A model generated the notes under the pieces. That model ran no database searches and was not told the origin of the DNA. It saw only the letters and a list, made by a program, of their open reading frames with translations. The position numbers and the translations under genes were made by a program. A DNA stretch of 64,000 nt, taken from positions 1 to 64,000 of the forward strand of contig NZ_SMLW01000675.1 in NCBI RefSeq assembly GCF_009711405.1, given 5' to 3'. Of this stretch, positions 25,080 to 33,575 are shown piece after piece. Every line of letters begins with the position of its first letter. Within the stretch, counting starts at the first letter, position 1. The DNA comes from Fulvivirga kasyanovii. GTDB taxonomy: Bacteria; Bacteroidota; Bacteroidia; Cytophagales; Cyclobacteriaceae.

Positions 25080-25871
25080 TTATTTATCAGAAAGCTTCCT
25101 TACTTCTTTCTTGAGCATTTCAAGATCGTTTTCAAGCTTCTCCATTCTCTTGGCATCTACAAGTCCCGATTCGATAAAAACAGAGGTGATTTTACCCTTG
25201 ATCTTCCATAGTTCCAGTATTTTACTACTTTCCAGGCTATATGTCTTGAAACGGCTGTTATCACTTTTTAGGATCAAAAGCTTTTTATCATTTTCATAGT
25301 AATATACCCTTTTGGCTACAATACCATCTTTTGTAATAACCACACACAAAGTCCCATTTTCAACAGATTCTTTGTCTTCAATATATTCACAGATCACTAT
25401 TTCCCGCGGATAGACAGTAGGGATCATACTTTCGCCTTCTATCTCAAAAAGTCTGTAACTTCCGTTCTCAAATCCGGGTATTTGATATACTTTGAGGGTC
25501 TTTATGTATTCAGGATCTTCAAAACCCTCAATATAGCCGGCGTGGGCCTCTTCCCGAACTAATGGAATGACAGCAAGGTCTTCGTTTTTAACCTCTACAA
25601 AAATCTTTTGGGTTTCAACTTTATTCGTCTGGCTCTTTTCATCATAAAAAATATCCCCGACACCATTGACTATCCAATTGCAATTTACATTGAGTTCATT
25701 GCTCAGGTTGCGCAAGGTATCCAGTGATATTTGAGATTTACCACTTTCTATTTGCGAAAGAGCTCCTTGCGAAATTCTAATTTTTTCTGCAAATTTCACC
25801 TGAGATAACTGTAACAACTCACGTAGCATGGTTATTCTCTTAGGTTCAAACTTCATTCCTTTCTTCTTCAT
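25080..25871 (-). CDS. XRE-type repressor with S24 (LexA/CI-like) autopeptidase domain
   Basis: 263 residues. A helix-turn-helix at about 13-70 (LLQLSQVKFAEKIRISQGALSQIESGKSQIS) is followed by a linker and an S24 peptidase domain. The catalytic serine is S148 (GESMIPT) and the lysine K187 (IVAKRVY). A potential self-cleavage site is A111-G112 in EEAHAGYIEG. The extreme C-terminus (RMEKLENDLEMLKKEVRKL) is a short coiled coil. Such proteins repress a target until damage or another signal triggers cleavage; they occur both in prophages and as host regulators. No phage genes are near, so this is probably a host regulator. A palindrome just upstream of the start may be its own operator. Confidence 0.9.
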   Translation of the reverse strand: MKKKGMKFEPKRITMLRELLQLSQVKFAEKIRISQGALSQIESGKSQISLDTLRNLSNELNVNCNWIVNGVGDIFYDEKSQTNKVETQKIFVEVKNEDLAVIPLVREEAHAGYIEGFEDPEYIKTLKVYQIPGFENGSYRLFEIEGESMIPTVYPREIVICEYIEDKESVENGTLCVVITKDGIVAKRVYYYENDKKLLILKSDNSRFKTYSLESSKILELWKIKGKITSVFIESGLVDAKRMEKLENDLEMLKKEVRKLSDK

Positions 25872-25879
25872 TTATTAGC

Positions 25880-25908
25880 AGACTTATAAAACATTATGAT
25901 ATTAGTCT
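25880..25908. promoter_or_regulatory. Candidate operator palindrome for the XRE-S24 repressor
   Basis: The arms AGACTTATA (25880-25888) and the reverse complement of ATATTAGTCT (25899-25908) agree in AGACTwATA with about 10 bases between. It lies 9 to 37 bases upstream of the repressor start codon and within the spacer shared with the divergent receiver gene at 26020, the place for an autoregulatory site. Confidence 0.4.
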
Positions 25909-26019
25909 TGTGATACTGTTGCTTATTAGATACATTCACACTGACTTGTCTTTCGTATGAAAAGGGGTAGCCCTAAAAAACTATCAAAAGTTAGGCAAAT
26001 ACTCATTGAATAAAAAAAT

Positions 26020-26445
26020 ATGCTAAAAATAACTTCAATAATTATTGCGGAGGACGATTCTGATGACAGGCTTTTGATTGAGGATGCTTTAAATGAGAAT
26101 AATATACCCAGCGAAAAGCTGATATTTGTGTCTAACGGAGAAGAGCTAATGGAAAGGCTCAAGGCAAATGCAGGGCAACCTGCCATGGTATTTCTGGATC
26201 TTAATATGCCTAAGAAAGATGGGCGACAAGCTCTGAAAGAAATTAAGCAGGATGAAAGCCTCAAGCATATTCCTATAATAATTTTTTCTACCTCAAGCTC
26301 AGAGGAAGATATAAGGACCTCTTATAAAAACGGGGTAAATACTTACTTCACCAAGCCGTCTAAATACAGTGATTTACTGGAGATAATTGCTGCGGTTAAA
26401 GCATACTGGTGGGAAAAGGCATCTGTAGTCCGGTTTAATAATTGA
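26020..26445 (+). CDS. Rcp1-like response regulator
   Basis: 141 residues forming a single receiver: AEDDSDD (E11-D12-D13), phospho-acceptor D60 in FLDLNMPKKDG, S90/T91 switch residues (IIFSTSS), K112 in TKPS, and a final helix ending AYWWEKAS. It is close in type to the protein at 19136 but has no kinase beside it. The gene diverges from the XRE-S24 repressor and converges with the kinase-like gene at 26435, overlapping its end by 11 nt. Its partner kinase is unknown. Confidence 0.92.
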   Translation: MLKITSIIIAEDDSDDRLLIEDALNENNIPSEKLIFVSNGEELMERLKANAGQPAMVFLDLNMPKKDGRQALKEIKQDESLKHIPIIIFSTSSSEEDIRTSYKNGVNTYFTKPSKYSDLLEIIAAVKAYWWEKASVVRFNN

Positions 26446-27649
26446 TAAGCTCATGAAATACAGTGGCAGCACTATCCAGGCGTGCCCTTCTTTCTTTTAA
26501 AATATTAATGTGTTCCGCGCCATATTGGTTATACACGGGAGGTGGATATTTTTTAAAAGCTTCATAAATAACAGAATCAGTCAACACATTTTGCACGTGC
26601 TTCGCTTTACTTAGAAATTCACTCAAAGGCACATGCCTGAGTATATATTGGTCAATATCCTTGGAGTTTCTGATCAACCCCGAAATATCATCATATTCCG
26701 GGTTAAAAGTCTGGAACTTATTGTTTATAGCAAGTGCTACATGGTTCAATATCCCGTCATCGAATTTAAAAAATGCCATATCTCTGTCCATGGCTATCGG
26801 CCTGGCAAGAGGTAGTTTATTTTTTGTGTTATATACTGCCCATTCATATTGTCCTCCGTGCCTGTCCCAGTCGCTGATCATAAAGTCCAGCAGCCGGCCC
26901 TCTAGGTATTTGAGTGAGTCTATCATCACACTGCTTTTCTTTGATCGCGCAATAACCTCTTCAGTGGAAATAATATGGTCAGGGTAATTGAAATTTTCAC
27001 TGCCTTCCCATGACTGGTCAGGTTCTTCCTCCAGAATCATTACCCTCCCGGCTATTTGCGTTTGAATGATATCGGGCATCGTACTATCATAAGGTATGAG
27101 ATACATCGTGGGCCTTGTGTGCAGTATACCTAGCGCCTCCTCAAAATGTTCTGTCACCAGTGCTCCGAAGGGGTTCAATGCAGATGCCTGGTCTCTGAAT
27201 AACGGCCTTAAGAAAGAATACTGCAGAATAGCAGGCAAAGCCCTGGATTGATCTTTATTTACGGATCTTAAGGTGTATGTTCTGGAATCTTTTGCTTTTA
27301 ATTTAATACTGAAAGTCTGTTGTCCTCCGCCTGCTTCATCAAAAGTCAATCCCCCATGAATAGAGTCGATATCAAAAACAGGAAGATTAATTGGTGTGGC
27401 CCATACAGTTCTGTAGTGTGGCCCTAAAATACGAGTGGTAATAGATCCGCGGTCATAAAAGTCTGATATTAATACCGTTGCAGTGTCACCCAGATGATTG
27501 ATATTAAGTGATTGTTTAGCTCTTTGTAATCTGTTCTCATTTGAAAAAGCTTTTTTCTCCCTGCCGTTAAAAATGTTAGGCAATAGAAAAGCCAAAATCA
27601 GGACGAGTGTTAATATAAGTAGGGATGTACGTAATGCTTTGCTTCTCAT
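26435..27649 (-). CDS. Membrane-anchored protein with kinase-like domain shared with the 5110-8841 lipoprotein
   Basis: 404 residues. An N-terminal helix (about 7-25, RTSLLILTLVLILAFLLPNIF) acts as signal anchor, so the rest lies outside the cytoplasm. Residues 65-390 align by eye with residues 420-755 of the lipoprotein at 5110: GGGQQT (107-112), LRSVNK (K132), DWDRHGGQYEW (260-270) and AMDRDMAF (286-293). The distances are the same in both proteins: 23 residues from the third glycine to the lysine, 130 to the DRH aspartate, 28 to the second DRD aspartate. The pattern resembles CotH, HipA or Fam20-like kinases. I recognise no named family, and kinase activity is inference. It overlaps the receiver gene by 11 nt tail to tail. 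Confidence 0.72.
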   Translation of the reverse strand: MRSKALRTSLLILTLVLILAFLLPNIFNGREKKAFSNENRLQRAKQSLNINHLGDTATVLISDFYDRGSITTRILGPHYRTVWATPINLPVFDIDSIHGGLTFDEAGGGQQTFSIKLKAKDSRTYTLRSVNKDQSRALPAILQYSFLRPLFRDQASALNPFGALVTEHFEEALGILHTRPTMYLIPYDSTMPDIIQTQIAGRVMILEEEPDQSWEGSENFNYPDHIISTEEVIARSKKSSVMIDSLKYLEGRLLDFMISDWDRHGGQYEWAVYNTKNKLPLARPIAMDRDMAFFKFDDGILNHVALAINNKFQTFNPEYDDISGLIRNSKDIDQYILRHVPLSEFLSKAKHVQNVLTDSVIYEAFKKYPPPVYNQYGAEHINILKERRARLDSAATVFHELINY

Positions 27650-27725
27650 GTTTTGCTATAATTACAGGCCACAATGATGCCATCCGCGTATTTGTGGCAG
27701 GGTCTTTCAATTTAGCCATACCTGC

Positions 27726-27758
27726 GGAATTACATGTGAACTTTGAGAAGGTAATTCC
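27726..27758. repeat. Inverted repeat GGAATTAC-N17-GTAATTCC
   Basis: Perfect 8-base arms (27726-27733 and 27751-27758) about 90 bases before the YqaE-type gene. A regulator-binding role is possible; nothing else is visible in the 27650-27845 spacer. Confidence 0.35.
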
Positions 27759-27845
27759 ACATTCTTAATAAAAATATGTCCATAATACCAGTTATACATT
27801 TCGGCAGGATATTTTCAGTTTTTGCTCTAAAAAGAAAATTGAACT

Positions 27846-28010
27846 ATGTCTATATTAATGATCATACTTACTTTATTGCTACCACCTTTGGCTGTTGCCA
27901 TTCGGTTTGGAGTAGCTTCCAGTGCATTTCTCATCAATTTGCTGTTGACGCTCTTGGGATGGCTTCCGGGAGTGATCCATGGGTTCTGGATACAGGCGAA
28001 GAAACCTTAA
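27846..28010 (+). CDS. YqaE/Pmp3 family small membrane protein
   Basis: 54 residues. MSILMIILTLLLPPLAVAIRFGV and FLINLLLTLLGWLPGVIHGFW are the two hairpin helices and motifs of the YqaE/Pmp3 family. I chose the ATG at 27846 because family members begin M-S-I-L-x-I-I-L; the ATG at 27858 would drop four residues. These proteolipids are linked to membrane potential and salt stress in eukaryotes, and in bacteria their role is uncertain. The gene's last four bases overlap the end of the converging methyltransferase gene. Confidence 0.88.
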   Translation: MSILMIILTLLLPPLAVAIRFGVASSAFLINLLLTLLGWLPGVIHGFWIQAKKP

Positions 28011-28789
28011 AACTGCAAAGTGTAATGCTGTTTTCGCAAATCCGGGTTAAAAAATATCAGCCCCATTTGGTAAAGATCTATGCTTAAGCTTACCCGGTAA
28101 TGGGAGCGTATTTCCTTCCATGCTTGTTCCATTTCCCCTGACCAGTGTATATCATCAAAAATAAAACAGGACTGGTCATGGATTTTAGAGAGCATGGTGT
28201 CGAAGTACGTGACAGTTGGCTCATACCTGTGATTGGCATCTATAAAAGCAACGTCTATAGGCTGTGAGCTTTCCACGAACGCCTGCAGGTTATGATCTAT
28301 ATTACCTTCTATAAGATGAATGTTATCAGTACCCATTTGTTGAAAGCTATGAGAGGCAATCTCACAAATTGCAGGAGAGCCCTCAAAGGTAGTTATCATA
28401 CTATTTTTGTTATTGGCCAGGTACAAAGTGTTAATACCCAGAGATGTGCCAAGCTCTACAATATTTTTAGCCTCAAGGAACCTGCACAAACGGTATAGCA
28501 TTTCTGAATATTTTTTACGGGTTAGGCCTTTGGATGCTATATCTTTAATCTTTCTGGTATTTCCACTTGCCACCTTAGAGCCCGCACCAAAATCAATCAC
28601 TGATATGGCACGATCACTGGCTTTATATTGCCCCCTCAACCTTTCAATACTTTCGAAATGCTGTTGGTGGTTGTTGGGCCTAATAACACCAGTATAAAGC
28701 TCATAAATGAAAGGAGCCTGTAGCGAGTGTTTGTCTACTGCATTCAGCCAGTACTTTAGGTAGCTGGTAACCTGGTGAAGTTTCGACAA
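28007..28789 (-). CDS. Class I SAM-dependent methyltransferase (Methyltransf_24-like)
   Basis: 260 residues. The SAM-binding loop is ELGTSLGIN (112-120) preceded by FLEAKNIV; a second acidic strand ends TFEGSP, and FIDANHRYEPT and FIFDDIHWSG follow, as in O-methyltransferases of the Methyltransf_24 type. The N-terminal 90 residues (LKYWLNAVDKHSLQAPFIYELYTGVI) are of a sort common in Bacteroidota homologues. The methyl acceptor is unknown. It starts 1 base after the apaG stop on the same strand, so both form one transcript. Confidence 0.85.
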   Translation of the reverse strand: MSKLHQVTSYLKYWLNAVDKHSLQAPFIYELYTGVIRPNNHQQHFESIERLRGQYKASDRAISVIDFGAGSKVASGNTRKIKDIASKGLTRKKYSEMLYRLCRFLEAKNIVELGTSLGINTLYLANNKNSMITTFEGSPAICEIASHSFQQMGTDNIHLIEGNIDHNLQAFVESSQPIDVAFIDANHRYEPTVTYFDTMLSKIHDQSCFIFDDIHWSGEMEQAWKEIRSHYRVSLSIDLYQMGLIFFNPDLRKQHYTLQF

Positions 28790-28790
28790 T

Positions 28791-29177
28791 TTAATTCAGT
28801 TTGAACGGAGCCACCATATTGAATTCAGGAATAGTCACTTCAAACCTATGCCCGTCCACTATTCTTTCCATAAGGTAAGTGCCAAGCATTTTGCCAATCC
28901 CGGATTTTAGGTTGCAACCTGATACATATTGATGATATTGAGATGGCTCTAAAATAGGTTGTTGACCTACTACACCTTCGCCTTCCACTTCCCTGGATAA
29001 AAAGCCAGCATCATGTATATGCCAATGTCGTCTTAGCAACTGAATAGTATTTTCACTTTGATTTTCAATGGTAACCTTATAGGTAAATACATAATGGTAC
29101 TGACTTGGGCTTGAGTAGGCCGGCTGATATTCGGTTTCCACACTTACCTTAATGCCTTTTGTTATTTCAGTTACCAT
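28791..29177 (-). CDS. apaG: ApaG (Co2+/Mg2+ efflux-linked, DUF525)
   Basis: 128 residues of the ApaG/DUF525 fold. The stretches YVFTYKVTIENQSENTIQLLRRHWHIHDA, GVVGQQPILEPSQYHQYVSGCNL and GKMLGTYLM are characteristic. The protein is a fibronectin-III-like beta sandwich; bacterial apaG mutants show changed cobalt and magnesium handling, and the mechanism is unknown. It leads the pair with the methyltransferase. The 188-base spacer upstream to ung (29178-29365), where the genes diverge, shows no other feature I can name. Confidence 0.95.
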   Translation of the reverse strand: MVTEITKGIKVSVETEYQPAYSSPSQYHYVFTYKVTIENQSENTIQLLRRHWHIHDAGFLSREVEGEGVVGQQPILEPSQYHQYVSGCNLKSGIGKMLGTYLMERIVDGHRFEVTIPEFNMVAPFKLN

Positions 29178-29365
29178 AGTCGTTTTATTAATGCAAATGA
29201 GTAAAAATAGATTATTGCCACATGGAATTCACTGCAAAATTTTTTCCATTCTTCACATATCCCATAACTTGGCTCAAAAGTTTAAATCCAATTCTCTCTA
29301 TAAAAACGGATTTGAAATATAAGAAGTTTTAAATTTAAATCTCAAATAAAATTTACTGAAAAAAT

Positions 29366-30028
29366 ATGGATGTAAAAATTGCTCCTTCATGGAAAGAACA
29401 CCTTGAAAATGAATTTAATAAGCCGTATTTTCATAACCTGGTCAATTTTGTTAAAAACGAGTATAAAACCTATACAGTTTACCCTCCGGGAAAAGAGATT
29501 TTTAATGCCTTCGGACATTGCGATTTTGATGCTGTAAAGGTGGTAATCATAGGACAGGATCCTTATCATGGTCCGGGGCAGGCCAACGGTCTTTGCTTTT
29601 CAGTTAGTGATGGCATTAGAAAGCCTCCATCACTTCTCAATATTTTTAAGGAAATCAAAAATGATCTCGGTAAAGAGATACCGGAATCTGGTAACCTCGA
29701 ACGATGGGCAGATCAGGGCGTTTTACTGCTCAATGCTACTTTGACTGTCAGGGCCAATACAGCGGGTTCTCATCAAAACAAAGGTTGGGAAGACTTTACA
29801 GATGCAGTGATCAAAAAGCTGTCAGATGAGAAGGAGGGGTTAGTTTTTTTACTTTGGGGGGCTTATGCACAAAAGAAGGGAGCTGTTATAGATGAACACA
29901 AACATTATGTACTCAAATGCGCTCACCCGTCGCCATTTGCTGCTGACCGGGGTTTTTTTGGATGCAAACATTTCAGCAAGACCAATGAATATTTAAAGAA
30001 AACCGGGAAAACTGAAATAGATTGGTGA
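29366..30028 (+). CDS. ung: Uracil-DNA glycosylase
   Basis: 220 residues, the standard Ung length. The water-activating motif GQDPYH (63-68) contains D65 and H68; the uracil-contacting strand GLCFSV and the leucine-loop motif HPSPFAADRGFFG (H187) are complete. It removes uracil from DNA in base excision repair. The gene stands alone and ends at a strong bidirectional terminator shared with lepB. Assignment is certain. Confidence 0.98.
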   Translation: MDVKIAPSWKEHLENEFNKPYFHNLVNFVKNEYKTYTVYPPGKEIFNAFGHCDFDAVKVVIIGQDPYHGPGQANGLCFSVSDGIRKPPSLLNIFKEIKNDLGKEIPESGNLERWADQGVLLLNATLTVRANTAGSHQNKGWEDFTDAVIKKLSDEKEGLVFLLWGAYAQKKGAVIDEHKHYVLKCAHPSPFAADRGFFGCKHFSKTNEYLKKTGKTEIDW

Positions 30029-30048
30029 GCAGGAAAGAGTTGTAAAAA

Positions 30049-30082
30049 AAATGATCCGAAACAAGTTTGTTCCGGATCATTT
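30049..30082. terminator. Bidirectional terminator between ung and lepB
   Basis: AAATGATCCGAAACA (30049-30063) and TGTTCCGGATCATTT (30068-30082) pair over 15 positions with one mismatch and a 4-base loop. A-rich and T-rich flanks on both sides allow it to work for both converging genes. Confidence 0.82.
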
Positions 30083-30105
30083 AAAAAGTTTTGTGCTATA
30101 TGACT

Positions 30106-31254
30106 CTATTCTATCAGGTTGAAAAATCGTCTCCAGCGAATTTTTCCACTAAAAAATCCTTCTGTCGGATCTAGTGATAACCAGATAAAGAAACCTTTGC
30201 CTACAATGTGATCTTCTGGCACAAAGCCCCAATATCGTGAATCCAATGAGTTGTGACGGTTATCTCCCATCATGAAATAGTAATTCTGATTAAAAGTATA
30301 TTCTGTCACCTCTTTTCCATCAATAAGAAGCTTTCCATCAACTATCTTGGCATCGTCATTATGATCATACAAAGTGATGATCTTGCCATAAGTAAGCAGG
30401 GATTTTTTGTCAATGGTTATGGTTTGCCCTTCCTTAGGGATTTCCAGCGGGCCATACCAGTCGGCATTCCATGGGAAGAGTTCCCTATCGTTAGGGAAGA
30501 TCCTGGGTTCCCATTCACCTTCCTCATAGGTTTTATAGGGTTTGATCTCTTTTACAAAAGATTGTGCTTTAAGCTTTGTTGCTTCTTCATCAGTCAGGTA
30601 GAACAGTTGATAAACGCCACTCTGCCTGATATCAATGGCTTCCGGCTCCGATACATTGAGGTTTTCCAGTACCCTTTCGCTTAACTTGGTCTCGGATTGA
30701 ACTACATAGGAGAACTGCATTTTTTCGGGATTGTCCAATGGTTTTTCATTGACAACAATCTGCTTATCAACAATTTTAAGTATGTCACCAGGCATACCAA
30801 CACATCTCTTGATGTAGTTGGTCTTTAAGTCAACCGGGTAATCAATCCAGTTGTTCCTGTTGGGTTCTTCAAAGTTATTTTCTTCAATTCCAGGCACATT
30901 AAACACAACCACATCATTCCTTTTTACCTCTGAGATACCGGGCAACCTGTATTGCGGCAACTGAATCCAGTCCACATAAGAGGGAATATTGGTTCCCCAG
31001 ATCTTTTGGTGAGTTAATGGTACCTGCAGGGGAGTAGCGGGTGTTCGCGTACCATAGTGGAATTTACTTACAAATAAGAAATCACCTACCAGAAGCGACT
31101 TTTCCATTGAGGGAGTGGGGATAGTAAATGCCTCCATCAACAACCACCTGATAATGGTGGCAGCAATAACGGCGAAAACAATAGCATCTACCCATTCTCT
31201 GGTTTTTGACTTAGGTTTTTCGTCTTTTTTCTTTTGCCAGAATTTCCAGTTCAT
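30106..31254 (-). CDS. lepB: Signal peptidase I
   Basis: 382 residues. A membrane helix at about 23-40 precedes the catalytic S49 in PTPSMEKSL; the general-base lysine is K149 in NYIKRCVGMPGD. Box E (MGDNRHNSLDSRYWGFVP) is present near the C-terminus. A long insertion between boxes D and E (about 190-310) is usual for Bacteroidota LepB. It cleaves signal peptides of exported proteins such as the adhesins in this window. It is the last gene of the - strand chain from 35034, 74 bases after dapB. Confidence 0.97.
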   Translation of the reverse strand: MNWKFWQKKKDEKPKSKTREWVDAIVFAVIAATIIRWLLMEAFTIPTPSMEKSLLVGDFLFVSKFHYGTRTPATPLQVPLTHQKIWGTNIPSYVDWIQLPQYRLPGISEVKRNDVVVFNVPGIEENNFEEPNRNNWIDYPVDLKTNYIKRCVGMPGDILKIVDKQIVVNEKPLDNPEKMQFSYVVQSETKLSERVLENLNVSEPEAIDIRQSGVYQLFYLTDEEATKLKAQSFVKEIKPYKTYEEGEWEPRIFPNDRELFPWNADWYGPLEIPKEGQTITIDKKSLLTYGKIITLYDHNDDAKIVDGKLLIDGKEVTEYTFNQNYYFMMGDNRHNSLDSRYWGFVPEDHIVGKGFFIWLSLDPTEGFFSGKIRWRRFFNLIE

Positions 31255-31328
31255 TTGTTTTATTTTTGAAACGCTAAATGATTAGTGTTGCTTTGAAAAC
31301 AAAGCTTACAAAGAAAAGCGTTTTTTGT

Positions 31329-32045
31329 TTAAAGTTTAAGAAAGTCTTTCATATCCAGAATGCCCTTTTTGTCTTTCAGCCACTCTGCTACCATTACAGC
31401 TCCTTTGGCAAAACCTTCACGGGAGTGAGCGGTATGTTTTATTTCTATATCGTCCACCGCTGAGCTATACTTAATGGTATGTGTACCCGGTACTTTGTCC
31501 TCCCTTATGGAGTTTATGACCAGGTCTTCTTTGCTGCCATAAGGTTTGTTGATCCATTGCTTTTTACCGGTGGCATGCTTAAGTATGCCTTCTGCCAGAG
31601 TAATGGCCGTCCCACTGGGGGCATCCTTCTTTTCTGTATGATGTATCTCTTCAATGTCTACATTGTACTCATCAAAGGCCTTCATGAGGGTAGCCAGTTG
31701 TTCATTAAGCTTAAAAAAGAGGTTAACACCTATGCTGTAATTGGATGCATAGAAGAAAGTGCCTTCTTTCTGCTTACACAGCGTTTCGATGTTAGCTTTT
31801 TTGTCCAACCACCCGGTAGTGCCGCTCAATGCTGGAATGCCATTATCAATGCAATACTTAATGTTATCAAAAGCCGCGTCAGGCTGGCTGAACTCAATAG
31901 CAACATCTGTATTGGTGCTATTGTGCTTTTTAATATCGTTTAGGTTATTTTCATTTATTTTACCAACAATATTATGTCCACGTTCTATGGCAATAGCTTC
32001 TATGGCTCTGCCCATTTTGCCATAACCAAGTAAAAGTATATTCAT
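31329..32045 (-). CDS. dapB: 4-hydroxy-tetrahydrodipicolinate reductase
   Basis: 238 residues. The nucleotide-binding loop GYGKMGRAI (7-15), the catalytic region EIHHTEKKDAPSGTA (133-147, with H135/H136 and K140) and the C-terminal AHSREGFAKGA are intact. It performs the second step specific to the lysine and diaminopimelate pathway, using NAD(P)H, and so supplies peptidoglycan. It starts one base after the DUF5683 gene and belongs to the chain parA-parB-DUF5683-dapB-lepB. Confidence 0.97.
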   Translation of the reverse strand: MNILLLGYGKMGRAIEAIAIERGHNIVGKINENNLNDIKKHNSTNTDVAIEFSQPDAAFDNIKYCIDNGIPALSGTTGWLDKKANIETLCKQKEGTFFYASNYSIGVNLFFKLNEQLATLMKAFDEYNVDIEEIHHTEKKDAPSGTAITLAEGILKHATGKKQWINKPYGSKEDLVINSIREDKVPGTHTIKYSSAVDDIEIKHTAHSREGFAKGAVMVAEWLKDKKGILDMKDFLKL

Positions 32046-32046
32046 T

Positions 32047-32655
32047 TTAGAATTTTAGTTTTAAGGAAAGTCCGGCGTTATAGCCAAATGCTTCATTGCT
32101 AAATGAAGGCTCGAGAGATACTTGTAAATCCGGGTTAAGATCAAATTCTTTCAGGTGGGCATCAATGTGAGCATCAGCAATTTGAAGCAGATAGAGCACG
32201 CCTATCATAATCACATAAAAATCCCGGTCTCTTCGCTCACTGTCGAGATTGTTGCGAAGTTGTGTTTCATTGCCATACGGAGATGAGTATCCTGTATCGT
32301 TAAGTGTTTTAAACAGTTCAGTTCTTAACAGTGTATATCTGTCATTGTAGAAGTCTACAGCAAAACCCAGAGCTACAAACCCTCCATATACAATAGGTAA
32401 TTTCCAGTATTTCTTGTTGTAGATCTGACCTGCTCCTGGCAGAATTGCTGCATAGAGCGATGCCTTACGGGGCACAAACTGATCTGCATAGGTCTCTATC
32501 TCCTTTACCTCAACATTTTCATCATTCTCAATGATGATCTGTTCTGTTTCTGTATTTTCAACTGTGTCAGGGTTTACCGACGGTGGTGTAATTTGCCCTG
32601 CTGCTATTGAGTAGCCAAATAAGACAGCTACAAGTATGAGATAAATGCTTTTCAT
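32047..32655 (-). CDS. DUF5683 family protein
   Basis: 202 residues with a signal peptide (YLILVAVLFGYSIAAG). The core KASLYAAILPGAGQIYNKKYWKLPIVYGGFVALGFAVDFYNDRY is typical of DUF5683, a Bacteroidota membrane protein often placed beside parB. The C-terminal hydrophobic segments (FYVIMIGVLYLLQIADAHIDAHL) and final strand LSLKLKF suggest membrane association. Function is unknown. It abuts parB without a gap and precedes dapB by one base. Confidence 0.85.
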   Translation of the reverse strand: MKSIYLILVAVLFGYSIAAGQITPPSVNPDTVENTETEQIIIENDENVEVKEIETYADQFVPRKASLYAAILPGAGQIYNKKYWKLPIVYGGFVALGFAVDFYNDRYTLLRTELFKTLNDTGYSSPYGNETQLRNNLDSERRDRDFYVIMIGVLYLLQIADAHIDAHLKEFDLNPDLQVSLEPSFSNEAFGYNAGLSLKLKF

Positions 32656-33555
32656 TTAAACATTCAGGATTTCCAGTATCCTGTTGAGATCTTCCACTGA
32701 TATAAAAGGTATTTTAATTTCTCCTTTTTTGCCATCAGACTTCACTTGTACTTTAGTGCCGAAGTGAGATGCCAGTTTGGTCTGTAGGTTAGCAATTTCC
32801 TTGCCACCTTCCGGTGCAGGTTTTTCTTCCTTCTCTTCTTTGCGGGGAGTCATGGCCTGGCGCACCAATTCCTCTACTTTCCTTACTGAAAGGTCGTGTT
32901 CTATTGCTTTTTTGAAGATATCTAGCTGCGTATCAATATTTTCGATATTAATGAGCGCGCGGGCATGTCCCATAGATAATTTCTTGTCTCTGAGAGCTGC
33001 CTGTATATCTGGCGGAAGTTTCAGTAATCGCAGGTAATTATTGACCGTAGTTCTGTTTTTACCAACTCTGTCACCTAACTCTTCTTGCTTTAGGTTACAT
33101 TCGGTAAGCAACCTTTGGTAACTCAGGGCGATTTCGATCGAGTTCAGGTTCTCTCTCTGAATGTTCTCGATCAATGCCATTTCCAGCATTTGCTGGTCGT
33201 CAGCAGTTCTGACGTAGGCTGGTATTACTTCAAGTCCTGCAAGTTTTGAAGCCTGAAACCTTCTTTCTCCTGATATGAGCTGGTACTTGTTTTTAGACAG
33301 CTTTCTTACCGTGATGGGCTGTATAATACCTTGTACCTTGATGGAATCAGCAAGTTCTTGCAGAGCTTCCTGATCAAAATGTGTTCTGGGCTGAAACGGA
33401 TTTACTTCAATTTCCTCAAGAGGAATGGAATTCATTGTTCCTGCAGAGGGATACTCTTTTTGCTCCTCCGGTTGACCTTTTGCAGGGGAATCTTCCAATA
33501 AAGCACCAAGTCCTCTGCCTAATGCACTTCTTCTCTTCAAATCTTTTTTCGCCAT
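32656..33555 (-). CDS. parB: ParB chromosome-partitioning protein
   Basis: 299 residues. An N-terminal basic ALGRGLGALL stretch (interacts with ParA in the family) leads to the ParB/Srx core, with VNPFQPR (51-57), the GERRF motif (96-100) of the CTP-binding C-motif, and ENIQRENLN. The helix-turn-helix that binds parS is near LSYQRLLTECNLKQEELGDRVGKNRTTVNNYLRLLKLP. It loads at parS and spreads as a CTP-switched clamp. It follows parA by 20 bases. I saw no perfect parS (TGTTTCACGTGAAACA) within the window. Confidence 0.97.
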   Translation of the reverse strand: MAKKDLKRRSALGRGLGALLEDSPAKGQPEEQKEYPSAGTMNSIPLEEIEVNPFQPRTHFDQEALQELADSIKVQGIIQPITVRKLSKNKYQLISGERRFQASKLAGLEVIPAYVRTADDQQMLEMALIENIQRENLNSIEIALSYQRLLTECNLKQEELGDRVGKNRTTVNNYLRLLKLPPDIQAALRDKKLSMGHARALINIENIDTQLDIFKKAIEHDLSVRKVEELVRQAMTPRKEEKEEKPAPEGGKEIANLQTKLASHFGTKVQVKSDGKKGEIKIPFISVEDLNRILEILNV

Positions 33556-33575
33556 GCTTCCTCCTAATTAATTGA

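Noticed and set aside
25080-25871. Prophage indicated by the CI-like repressor
   Set aside because: No integrase, excisionase, replication or structural genes lie in the window; neighbours are host-type genes.
27776-28087. A 103-codon + frame over the YqaE gene
   Set aside because: The YqaE/Pmp3 frame at 27846-28010 is a far better match to a family; this one is its shadow.
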